5,551 bases of DNA. Origin: Cesiribacter sp. GTDB lineage: Bacteria > Bacteroidota > Bacteroidia > Cytophagales > Cyclobacteriaceae. Location of the stretch: contig JASLAE010000401.1 in NCBI GenBank assembly GCA_030147305.1, positions 1 to 5,551 of the forward strand, in the 5' to 3' direction. Positions 1 to 5,551 of the stretch are shown piece after piece. The position numbers and the translations under genes are program-made. The first letter of the stretch is position 1, and each line of letters begins with the position of its first letter. The notes beneath the pieces are model-generated. The model was not told the origin of the DNA. It saw only the letters and a program-made list of their open reading frames with translations, and did not search any database.

Positions 1-1
1 C

Positions 2-64
2 AACTGGGATGCATTACCGCCAAGCCATTCTTTTTATGGTATAGCGCTGTACATAAATCAATAA
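2..64 (+). CDS. Possible 3' end of an unidentified protein (partial at left edge)
   Basis: This frame is open from the left edge to a TAA at 62-64 and gives 20 residues ending in PPSHSFYGIALYINQ. The mix of aromatic, small and hydrophobic residues looks like a real C-terminus, and its codons resemble those of the methyltransferase downstream. The other + frames are open to 127-129 (42 codons of less protein-like sequence) and to about 44, so this frame was chosen on residue character alone. No family can be named from 20 residues. No convincing terminator follows: a CCTGC/GCAGG pair at 100-121 lacks a T-run. The gene would be on the same strand as the methyltransferase but separated from it by nearly 490 bp, which argues against one operon. 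It could equally be chance non-coding sequence. Confidence 0.27.
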   Translation, partial: NWDALPPSHSFYGIALYINQ

Positions 65-145
65 CAACATTTATGCACTGTGTAAATATCTTCCGGCTAC
101 CTGCCCTTTCTTTTAAGCAGGGGAATTAGCAGCTTGTTTAGCTTA

Positions 146-166
146 ATATGCAGTCCCATTGCATAT
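146..166. repeat. Compact inverted repeat (7-bp arms, 7-nt spacer)
   Basis: ATATGCA at 146-152 is the exact reverse complement of TGCATAT at 160-166, with GTCCCAT between. As RNA it would form a 7-bp, mostly A/U stem, extendable by one G-U pair. No T-run follows on either strand, so it does not look like an intrinsic terminator. The near-palindrome would suit a dimeric DNA-binding protein, but it lies about 230 bp upstream of the nearest promoter-like box. One such repeat may occur by chance in an A/T-rich spacer. Confidence 0.3.
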
Positions 167-222
167 ATAACAGCGTAAAACCCATACCGGCTATCGTAGC
201 TGCTGGTTCCTTCATAAAGAAT

Positions 223-251
223 CAAGCTGGACCAAATCCTACAAGCTGGAC
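223..251. repeat. Tandem 10-bp direct repeat, 19-bp period
   Basis: CAAGCTGGAC occurs exactly at 223-232 and again at 242-251, with 9 bp between the copies. Start-to-start spacing is 19 bp, just under two helical turns, which places both copies on about the same face of the DNA. Direct repeats of this kind can be operators for AraC-type or response-regulator proteins, but no third copy is seen and the nearest promoter-like box is about 145 bp downstream. A short tandem duplication is the simpler alternative. Confidence 0.35.
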
Positions 252-396
252 TAGTGGATATCTTTTAGTTCCAGTATCATCATTAAGCCGCACACTCCTT
301 TTTTCCATCAAAAGCGGGCCTGCGCTGTATCGCGCTGAAAGTATCTCTCTGAGCACATACTGTTATCTTTACGTAGTGGTGCAGCAACCACAAAAC

Positions 397-404
397 TACC
401 TTTG
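397..404 (+). promoter_or_regulatory. Candidate Bacteroidota -7 promoter box TACCTTTG
   Basis: TACCTTTG matches the Bacteroidota primary sigma factor -7 consensus TAnnTTTG at every fixed position and is followed by C, as is common in this phylum. The expected TTG-type -33 element is poor: only GTG at 376-378 lies about 18 bp upstream. Transcription would begin near 411 and run toward the methyltransferase, leaving a leader of about 140 nt before the ATG at 550. This box has the better -7 match of the two candidates ahead of that gene, while the one at 470-499 has the better -33 spacing. Confidence 0.45.
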
Positions 405-469
405 CGATTCCGTCAGTTAAAAACACAAAGACTACAAGCCACCACCAACTAATGTAAGGCTTCAGTATG

Positions 470-499
470 TTGGCAGTTGATGAATAAATTTTTACTTTG
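470..499 (+). promoter_or_regulatory. Candidate promoter TTG-N19-TTACTTTG for the methyltransferase gene
   Basis: TTG at 470-472 and TTACTTTG at 492-499 are separated by 19 bp, the spacing expected between Bacteroidota -33 (TTTG/TTG) and -7 (TAnnTTTG) elements. The -7 box keeps the TTTG core and the first T but has T instead of A at its second position. Initiation would fall near 506, giving a 5' leader of roughly 44 nt before ATG 550. If used, this promoter rules out GTG 499 as a start, because that codon's G is the last base of the box. Confidence 0.4.
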
Positions 500-560
500 T
501 GCACTCACTGCTGGATTTGCTATCCGGCATCACATCCTTTCATCCAGCTATGATAAATGA
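480..560 (+). CDS. Doubtful 26-residue ORF overlapping the methyltransferase start
   Basis: ATG at 480 opens a 26-codon frame ending at TGA 558-560. It begins MNKFLLCALTAGFA, which has the Lys followed by hydrophobic stretch of a signal peptide start, then turns polar (IRHHILSSSYDK). Its stop lies 11 bp inside the methyltransferase frame counted from ATG 550, an overlap compatible with translational coupling. It could be a leader peptide, the decayed start of a secreted protein, or chance. No ribosome binding site is clear, and it would not be translated from the promoter at 470-499, which starts downstream of its ATG. Only the promoter at 397-404 would include it. Confidence 0.15.
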   Translation: MNKFLLCALTAGFAIRHHILSSSYDK

Positions 561-1470
561 ATTCAAGAATACAGTTAGAAGCCGATTGATCAATGCGGTA
601 CGGCCTATGGTTGAAGCTTTGGTAAATCAGCGGCTGCTGCCAATGGATAGCAGGATTTTAGACAATTCCTTTATTACAGGTAAATTATTGCCCTACAATA
701 CTGCTTCTACTGATTATGTTGTTAAAGTTGAGAAAGACGAAAAAGCTTCCTCCTCCCGCTTGCCCGTTCCGCCCATGGCATATTGGGAAGGTTATGCTGA
801 CTCTGAAAAAGACTATTTAGCCTGTGGTGAGCAAGACATGGCTGTAATGCTCAGGATTTTAAGCAAAGCAAACGAATCACCCCATACACTCACAAAGGTA
901 TTGGATTTAGGATGTGCGGCAGGGAGAATGTTGCGCCACTATCCCGCGGTTAATGAAAAGTCAGAGCTCTGGGGCAGCGACATTAATGCAAAATATATTA
1001 ACTGGTGCCAGCAGAATTTCGAAGACCCGTTTTATTTTATTACCAACACCACCGCGCCTCATTTACCTTTTGAAGACAACTCTTTTGATTTGGTGTACTG
1101 CGGCTCCGTCTTTACACATATCACAGATATTGCAGATGCCTGGTTACTGGAAATAAGACGTATTCTGCGCAAAGGAGGCTATGCTTACATCACTATTCAT
1201 GATGAACATACACTTGACCTGCTATTTACCAGGTATAAAGATGATCCCTTGTTCTTTTATTTTATAGAAGCCGTACGCCAGTTTTACGAAAAGCAATCTG
1301 TGCAGCAGGAGCAGTATGTGTATTTTACCATCTTTTCAGATCCAGCCTCACAGATATTTTACAACAGGGATTACCTGGTGAAGAAATGGTCGCGCTTTGC
1401 AAAGATTGTGTCTGTAACGCCTGAAGCACACGACCACCAAACCGCGATTTTATTGCAAAAGCCTGCCTAG
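550..1470 (+). CDS. Class I SAM-dependent methyltransferase
   Basis: This is a cytosolic protein of 306 residues expected to transfer a methyl group from S-adenosylmethionine; the acceptor is unknown. The Rossmann-type methyltransferase core is clear. Motif I, VLDLGCAAGRML, sits at residues 117-128, with the glycine-rich SAM loop. The acidic residue after strand 2 is D144 (LWGSDINAKYI). LPFEDNSFDLVYCGSVFTH begins at 172, and RRILRKGGYAYITIH spans 203-217. This matches the Methyltransf_11/25 group. Ahead of the core, a conserved-looking LPVPPMAYWEGY element starts at 71. The C-terminal AHDHQTAILLQKP resembles the ending of methyltransferases often found beside glycosyltransferases, so a sugar or polysaccharide acceptor is possible but inferred. 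There is no signal peptide or membrane segment. The frame is open to GTG 499 (323 residues), but that codon overlaps a promoter-like box, so ATG 550 was chosen. Neither start has a clear Shine-Dalgarno, which is usual in this phylum. It converges on the HTCS gene. Confidence 0.88.
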   Translation: MINEFKNTVRSRLINAVRPMVEALVNQRLLPMDSRILDNSFITGKLLPYNTASTDYVVKVEKDEKASSSRLPVPPMAYWEGYADSEKDYLACGEQDMAVMLRILSKANESPHTLTKVLDLGCAAGRMLRHYPAVNEKSELWGSDINAKYINWCQQNFEDPFYFITNTTAPHLPFEDNSFDLVYCGSVFTHITDIADAWLLEIRRILRKGGYAYITIHDEHTLDLLFTRYKDDPLFFYFIEAVRQFYEKQSVQQEQYVYFTIFSDPASQIFYNRDYLVKKWSRFAKIVSVTPEAHDHQTAILLQKPA

Positions 1471-1491
1471 CGAGTATAGGGAGGAGGCTTT
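1458..1491. terminator. Possible bidirectional terminator shared by the convergent genes
   Basis: AAAGCCT at 1458-1464 pairs perfectly with AGGCTTT at 1485-1491. After bulging G1465, CCT at 1466-1468 pairs with AGG at 1482-1484, giving a 10-bp stem around a 13-nt loop. On the - strand the right arm runs into TTTT, the better signal; on the + strand it ends CTTTA and then becomes GC-rich. The stem includes the last 13 bases of the methyltransferase gene, including its stop, and the first two bases of the reverse-complemented HTCS stop codon. The short T-runs make strong intrinsic termination uncertain. Confidence 0.42.
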
Positions 1492-4400
1492 ATCCCGCTT
1501 TTGCCCTTCCAAAATCTTTGGGGTGGCAATGATACATCTCGTTAAAACATTTATAAAAATAAGACCTGCTGTTAAACCCAGTCTCGTATATAACCTCCGT
1601 TACATTCATATGGGAATGCTGCAGTAGGTCAGCGGCTTTTTTAAGCCGGCATTGTTTAATCAGGCCGTGGGGCGTTAGGTTTGTAATTGCCTTTACTTTC
1701 TTGTACAAAGAGGCCTTGCTCATGCCCACTTCCTCTGCAATAATATCCGCAGTAAAGCCTGGTTCGCTCAGGTGCGCTAAAATGCATTGGGTAATCTTTG
1801 TAAAAAATTCATCGTCTTTTTCTCCCATACCTGTAGAAAGCTGGTTAAGCTCGGTTTCTGCCAGATTTGAGAAGCGCTTTCTAATCAGCTCCCGGTTCTT
1901 GATCAGTTTTTCAATGCGTATGAAAAGATGTTCGGGATGGAAGGGTTTATGTATATATGAGTCTGCACCCACCTGCAGGCCTTCAATGCGGTCTTCTATC
2001 TCTGCCTTTGCAGTAAGCAATATTACCGGAATGTGGCTGGTTTGAATATTATCTTTGATCCTGGCGCAAAGAGATAGCCCGTCCATGGAGGGCATTAGCA
2101 CATCACTGATGACAAGATCAATCTTCTCTTTATCCAGTATGTCCAGGGCATCATTTCCATTGGTAGCTGTAAAAATGTGGTAACGATCGGCCAGCAGGCT
2201 TTGGAGCAGTATAATAATTTGGTTGTTGTCGTCCACAATCAGGATCTGGTGTTGTATGGCTCCGGTGGCCTCCGGTAAAAGCTGAAAGTTGTTTGCTATA
2301 CCAGCATTTTCCAGGGTAAACTCCTGAAAAACCTGCTCTGCCAGGTCGGTTGTGGGAAGTAGAAAGGTTGTGCCCGCAACAGCATGCTCATAGGCCTCGT
2401 GATTGATGGGAAGAATAACTGTAAAAACTGATCCTTTGCCTGCTTCACTCTCTAACAGCAGTTCTCCCTGATGTACCTGCACCAGGCTTTTTGTGAGTGA
2501 AAGGCCAATGCCCATGCTTTTAGTGAAGCCCAGATCAGTATGATCTGTATGCGGATTTTGGTAAAAGGCTTCGAATACTTTTTCCTGCACCAGGGGGTCT
2601 ATCCCCTGCCCGGTATCTTTTACGCTGAAAAAAGCTTTTCCTTCTTTTTCCTGGAGCACTACCTCCACACTTCCGCCGGTTACATTGTACTTGATGGCAT
2701 TAGAGATCAGGTTAACGAGAATCTTTTCGAGTTTTTGAGCATCCACCCAGCCTTTGATCTGCTCTTCTTCGGGAATGAATTCCAGGTTTACTTCATGCGC
2801 ATGGGCATGTTCGGTAAAGGTTTCCACAACCTCGCGGGTATAAGCCACCAGCTCAATTTCTGCTACCCTGGCTTGTTCTTTACCACTTTCTATTTTTCTG
2901 AATTGTAAGAGTTCTTCTATAAGTTTCTGAAGCCTGAGTGAATTACTATAAATGGTTTTCAGGTGGCTTTTTTCCCAGGCCGAGGTTGACCTTTTGATCA
3001 GGGTAGCCACAGGCCCCAAAATAAGGGTGAGGGGTGTTCTGAATTCGTGTGCAATATTGGTGAAGAACTGAAGCTTGTAGTCATTCAATTCTTTTAATTG
3101 CTGGATCTTGTATTTGTCTATGGCTGCTGAGCGCTTGGCAATGGCACGCTGGCGAATAAAGAGAACAATCAGCACCTGCACACCAATGAGCATAAGACTG
3201 TAGGCGGCATATGCCCAACTGGTGCGCCACCAGGGCGGATGAACAGTAATGTTGATCGTTTTAGGATTTGGATTCCAGATCCCATCCTTTTTGTAATTAA
3301 TGAGTAGCTTGTATTCTCCTGATGGAATATTGGTGAGGTTAATGCCACTCTGGGCATTGATGTAATTCCAGTCCTTGTCGAAGTTTTCCAGGAAGTACCC
3401 ATAGGCAATACGGTGTTTGTTCCAGTAATCCAGTGTGGTAAAATAGAAGCTGATAAAGTTCTGGTTATAGGCAAGTGAAATGTTACTGGTTAAATCAATG
3501 TGGTGCCGAAGAATCTTGTTAGTATCACTGGGCGTAATAAGCTTGTTGTGTACATAGAACTGGGTAATGGCCAGCCTGGGAAAATGACTAACAGTATCTA
3601 CCTTGTTAGGGTCAATGACATCAAGACCATTGATCCCGCCAAAAAATAAGTTTTCGGTGCTGCTGGATTTAAAAGAAGCACCATCTGTAAATTCATTATT
3701 CTGCAGTCCATCGTTCGCGTCAAAAATTTTAGAAACTCCCTGTTCCGGGTCGAATAAGATAAGGCCATTGTTGGTAGACAGCCACATCATTCCTTTTTTA
3801 TCTTCCAGGATGCTGTGGATTGTATTGTCCGACAGTTCTTTGTTTTGGGTAAAAAAGGTGTTCTGGTAGGGCCTTCGCTGCAGAGAAATTTTGTTCAAGC
3901 CTCCACTGGTTCCTATCCAGAGCTGGTCTTTGGTACCGATGTATATACTCAGCACATCGTCGTTGCTAAGCTGTTTAGGCGCTTTAGCGGTGGTTGCAAA
4001 ATGGTCTTCTATTTGACTGGTAAGTGTATTGTACCGATATACACCTGCGCCACGGGTACCAAACCATAAGATGTTAGGCATCTCCTCTACAATGGTATAC
4101 ACCACGTTGCTATTGATGGTGGCAGATTGCTGCTGAGCCGGGGCAGTTGTGATTTTTCTGTAAGACTCCAGCCGGTAGGTTCCCTTCTTTGTTTTTTCAA
4201 CCGCCAGCTGCACTACCCCATGTCCGCTGGTGCCTAACCAGAGCGTGCCATACACATCTATACAAATGGTATATACATGTCCGAAGCTTAGATCTGTCTT
4301 GTTTTCAAAATCCCTGGGGAAATGAAATACTTTATGGGTATTGGCTTCTATCATATCTATCCCTTCACCGTCAGCGCCTACCCAAAGATTGCCAAACTCA

Positions 4401-5551
4401 TCTTTGTTGAGCGATAACACTGCATTGTTGCTTAAGCCTGTCTGGGTATTCCACAGCTTAGTTTCATGAGAGCCGGGTTTGATGATATTCAACCCCCCGC
4501 CCCGGGTTCCTATATAAAGGGTGCCATCAGGGTCTTCATAGACAGACCGTACAATGCTGTTGGAAAGGTAACCTTTGTCTGTTGCACCCGCAGAAACAGG
4601 AAAGAAAGGCCCCGGCCTGGTGAGAAACTTTGCCACGCCATCACCATCGGTACCCACCCACAACAAGTCCTGGTCTGTTTCTGTAATTGAGAGGATTTTG
4701 CGTTGTGCTTTTGAGAATTGCGGAATGTATTGGGCCATGTCAAGGGCCTCGAAGCTCCCGGCTTTTAATTCCAGCTTAAATATATTTCCTGACTCTGTTC
4801 CTATCCATAATGCATTGTTGTCTTTACTGCCAGACAAGCAGGATGGAGATCCCAGAATATGCACTTCTTGTGCAGGAAGCTCCATATTTGCGAGATTATA
4901 GATAAACAGCCGGTCACTGTCTGTCGTCAGCGCCAGGAAAAACTGTTTCCCGATATGGAAAAAGCTATGATGCTTGAGCTTTCCCGGTTCAATAAGCTGT
5001 TTGGCATACAGGGTTCTGTCGTTGATGGCAGCAACAAGTTTTCCATCATTTCCCAGCATATAAACGATCCTGTTTGCGCTTCCCAGGCCAGCTACATTTT
5101 TTAGCCAGTCCCCCGCAACGCCTTCAAACGCTACCGCTATGAATTTATCATTTGTTGCATCATACCGGCTCACCCCGCCCCCCGCTACGGTTACCCAAAG
5201 GGCAGAATCGGGCCCAAGATTGGCTCTGGTGTTGTATTCATAAAAGGGCAGGCCGTTCAGGTTGGTTAGATAATGCTCAAAGGTGTCATTGTCGCGATTA
5301 AACTTGTTGAGACCCCGGTGGGTGATAATCCAGAAATTGCCATCCTTATCTTCCAGCAGCTTTCGGATTACATTGTTGCTGATGCTCCCTTTTTGAAAAG
5401 AATCAGGCTTATATACTTTGATAGAAGTGCCATCGTAGCGGTTCAGCCCATCCCAGGTTCCAAACCATACATAATCTTCACGGTCCATGTATATGGAGGT
5501 AATGGCGCTATTAGACAGCCCATCTGTTTTATTAATATGCTGGTAGGGCCA
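1490..5551 (-). CDS. Hybrid two-component system (HTCS) sensor kinase/AraC-type regulator, 5' end outside window
   Basis: This one-chain sensor and transcription regulator would span the inner membrane. Positions here count from the internal ATG at 5488. The frame continues 21 codons further to the right edge, reading GLSNSAITSIY just before that Met; this is the start of a propeller repeat, so the true start and signal peptide lie outside, probably only a few dozen residues away. Residues 1 to about 630 hold about a dozen Reg_prop repeats of the pattern LSNN-V---EDxxGxLWxGTxxGGLxxxx, weakest at 65-215. A Y_Y_Y domain lies at about 688-750 and one membrane helix at about 757-778, followed by RQRAIAKR (positive-inside). 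HisKA has H814 in NIAHEFRTPL. HATPase_c has the N box around N926/N930, DTGQGI at 958 and GIGL at 993. The receiver has D1086/D1087, phosphoacceptor D1129, T1159 and K1181. The AraC-type HTH_18 spans about 1230-1328. All key residues are present. Visible length, 1353 residues, fits HTCS proteins. Known members sense glycans and activate polysaccharide-utilisation genes; the ligand here is unknown. Confidence 0.95.
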   Translation of the reverse strand, partial: WPYQHINKTDGLSNSAITSIYMDREDYVWFGTWDGLNRYDGTSIKVYKPDSFQKGSISNNVIRKLLEDKDGNFWIITHRGLNKFNRDNDTFEHYLTNLNGLPFYEYNTRANLGPDSALWVTVAGGGVSRYDATNDKFIAVAFEGVAGDWLKNVAGLGSANRIVYMLGNDGKLVAAINDRTLYAKQLIEPGKLKHHSFFHIGKQFFLALTTDSDRLFIYNLANMELPAQEVHILGSPSCLSGSKDNNALWIGTESGNIFKLELKAGSFEALDMAQYIPQFSKAQRKILSITETDQDLLWVGTDGDGVAKFLTRPGPFFPVSAGATDKGYLSNSIVRSVYEDPDGTLYIGTRGGGLNIIKPGSHETKLWNTQTGLSNNAVLSLNKDEFGNLWVGADGEGIDMIEANTHKVFHFPRDFENKTDLSFGHVYTICIDVYGTLWLGTSGHGVVQLAVEKTKKGTYRLESYRKITTAPAQQQSATINSNVVYTIVEEMPNILWFGTRGAGVYRYNTLTSQIEDHFATTAKAPKQLSNDDVLSIYIGTKDQLWIGTSGGLNKISLQRRPYQNTFFTQNKELSDNTIHSILEDKKGMMWLSTNNGLILFDPEQGVSKIFDANDGLQNNEFTDGASFKSSSTENLFFGGINGLDVIDPNKVDTVSHFPRLAITQFYVHNKLITPSDTNKILRHHIDLTSNISLAYNQNFISFYFTTLDYWNKHRIAYGYFLENFDKDWNYINAQSGINLTNIPSGEYKLLINYKKDGIWNPNPKTINITVHPPWWRTSWAYAAYSLMLIGVQVLIVLFIRQRAIAKRSAAIDKYKIQQLKELNDYKLQFFTNIAHEFRTPLTLILGPVATLIKRSTSAWEKSHLKTIYSNSLRLQKLIEELLQFRKIESGKEQARVAEIELVAYTREVVETFTEHAHAHEVNLEFIPEEEQIKGWVDAQKLEKILVNLISNAIKYNVTGGSVEVVLQEKEGKAFFSVKDTGQGIDPLVQEKVFEAFYQNPHTDHTDLGFTKSMGIGLSLTKSLVQVHQGELLLESEAGKGSVFTVILPINHEAYEHAVAGTTFLLPTTDLAEQVFQEFTLENAGIANNFQLLPEATGAIQHQILIVDDNNQIIILLQSLLADRYHIFTATNGNDALDILDKEKIDLVISDVLMPSMDGLSLCARIKDNIQTSHIPVILLTAKAEIEDRIEGLQVGADSYIHKPFHPEHLFIRIEKLIKNRELIRKRFSNLAETELNQLSTGMGEKDDEFFTKITQCILAHLSEPGFTADIIAEEVGMSKASLYKKVKAITNLTPHGLIKQCRLKKAADLLQHSHMNVTEVIYETGFNSRSYFYKCFNEMYHCHPKDFGRAKAG

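Larger units (their letters stand above)
65..549. other. Non-coding intergenic region upstream of the methyltransferase gene
   Basis: About 485 bp carry no convincing gene on either strand. The longest open frames, 148-420 on + and 283-504 on -, have translations rich in scattered Ser, Tyr, Cys and Trp with no recognisable motif, and the minus one depends on a GTG start. The region is A/T-richer than its neighbours. Visible small elements are a 7-bp inverted repeat (146-166), a 10-bp direct repeat (223-251), a T6 run at 299-304 with no stem before it, and two promoter-like boxes near the right end. No tRNA cloverleaf, rRNA, riboswitch or insertion-sequence end was recognised. An unknown small RNA or a decayed gene cannot be excluded by eye. 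Confidence 0.55.

Noticed and set aside
100..121. CCTGC/GCAGG pair as a terminator for a gene on the left
   Set aside because: The stem has only 5 bp with a 12-nt loop, and GGAATTAG rather than a T-run follows it.
246..274. Imperfect hairpin CTGGA-CTA / TAG-T-TCCAG
   Set aside because: The stem is bulged, the loop is 12 nt and no T-run follows. It also overlaps the second copy of the direct repeat, which explains part of it.
148..420. 90-codon open frame on the + strand in the intergenic region
   Set aside because: The translation has no motif, signal or hydrophobic core and looks like chance sequence. It also runs through the TACCTTTG promoter box at 397-404.
283..504. 73-codon open frame on the - strand with a hydrophobic stretch
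   Set aside because: It needs a GTG start, matches no family I know, and overlaps both promoter-like boxes in antisense. The hydrophobic segment with three Trp in a row probably arises from a repeated CCA run on the + strand.
914..1156. 80-codon frame inside the methyltransferase gene
   Set aside because: It is an out-of-frame shadow of a clearly coding methyltransferase domain.
2540..2908. 122-codon frame antisense to the HTCS kinase region
   Set aside because: It is opposite the conserved HATPase_c domain, whose codon constraints produce long antisense frames. The product has no recognisable features.
3603..5551. Tandem repeats in the sensor region as a DNA repeat array or CRISPR
   Set aside because: The repetition is at protein level (propeller blades containing LWxGT). 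The DNA copies are strongly diverged and there are no identical repeats with regular spacers.

Overview
The window most likely comes from a member of the Bacteroidota, probably a free-living Chitinophagia or Sphingobacteriia-type bacterium. The main evidence is a near-complete hybrid two-component system (HTCS) regulator, an architecture typical of that phylum, together with promoter-like TAnnTTTG and TTTG boxes in the one intergenic region. Base composition is moderate (mid-40s % GC by eye). No taxonomic marker gene is present, so the assignment rests on these features only.

Layout, left to right. Positions 1-64 may hold the last 20 codons of a + strand gene entering from the left; this is a weak call. 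Positions 65-549 are essentially non-coding. They hold a compact 7-bp inverted repeat (146-166), a 10-bp direct repeat with a 19-bp period (223-251), a TACCTTTG promoter box (397-404), a second promoter-like TTG-N19-TTACTTTG arrangement (470-499) and one doubtful 26-codon ORF (480-560). Positions 550-1470 (+) encode a class I SAM-dependent methyltransferase. Its reading frame is open back to a GTG at 499, but the ATG at 550 is the better start. Positions 1490-5551 (-) encode the HTCS regulator, which covers about 73% of the window. Its 5' end lies beyond the right edge: the frame stays open to base 5551 and the extra residues continue the propeller fold.

The two genes converge with 19 bp between their stop codons. 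A hairpin spanning 1458-1491 overlaps both gene ends and could serve as a shared, bidirectional terminator. Convergent genes cannot form one operon, so nothing here ties the methyltransferase to the regulator functionally.

The HTCS would sense a ligand (in known members an oligosaccharide) with a periplasmic beta-propeller and Y_Y_Y domain, signal through one membrane helix to a cytoplasmic histidine kinase, pass phosphate to a receiver in the same chain, and activate transcription through a C-terminal AraC-type domain. All catalytic residues are intact. No SusC/SusD pair or glycoside hydrolase lies in the window, so its target genes cannot be named. I see no RNA gene, mobile element, CRISPR array or clearly new system; the region looks ordinary apart from small intergenic signals.
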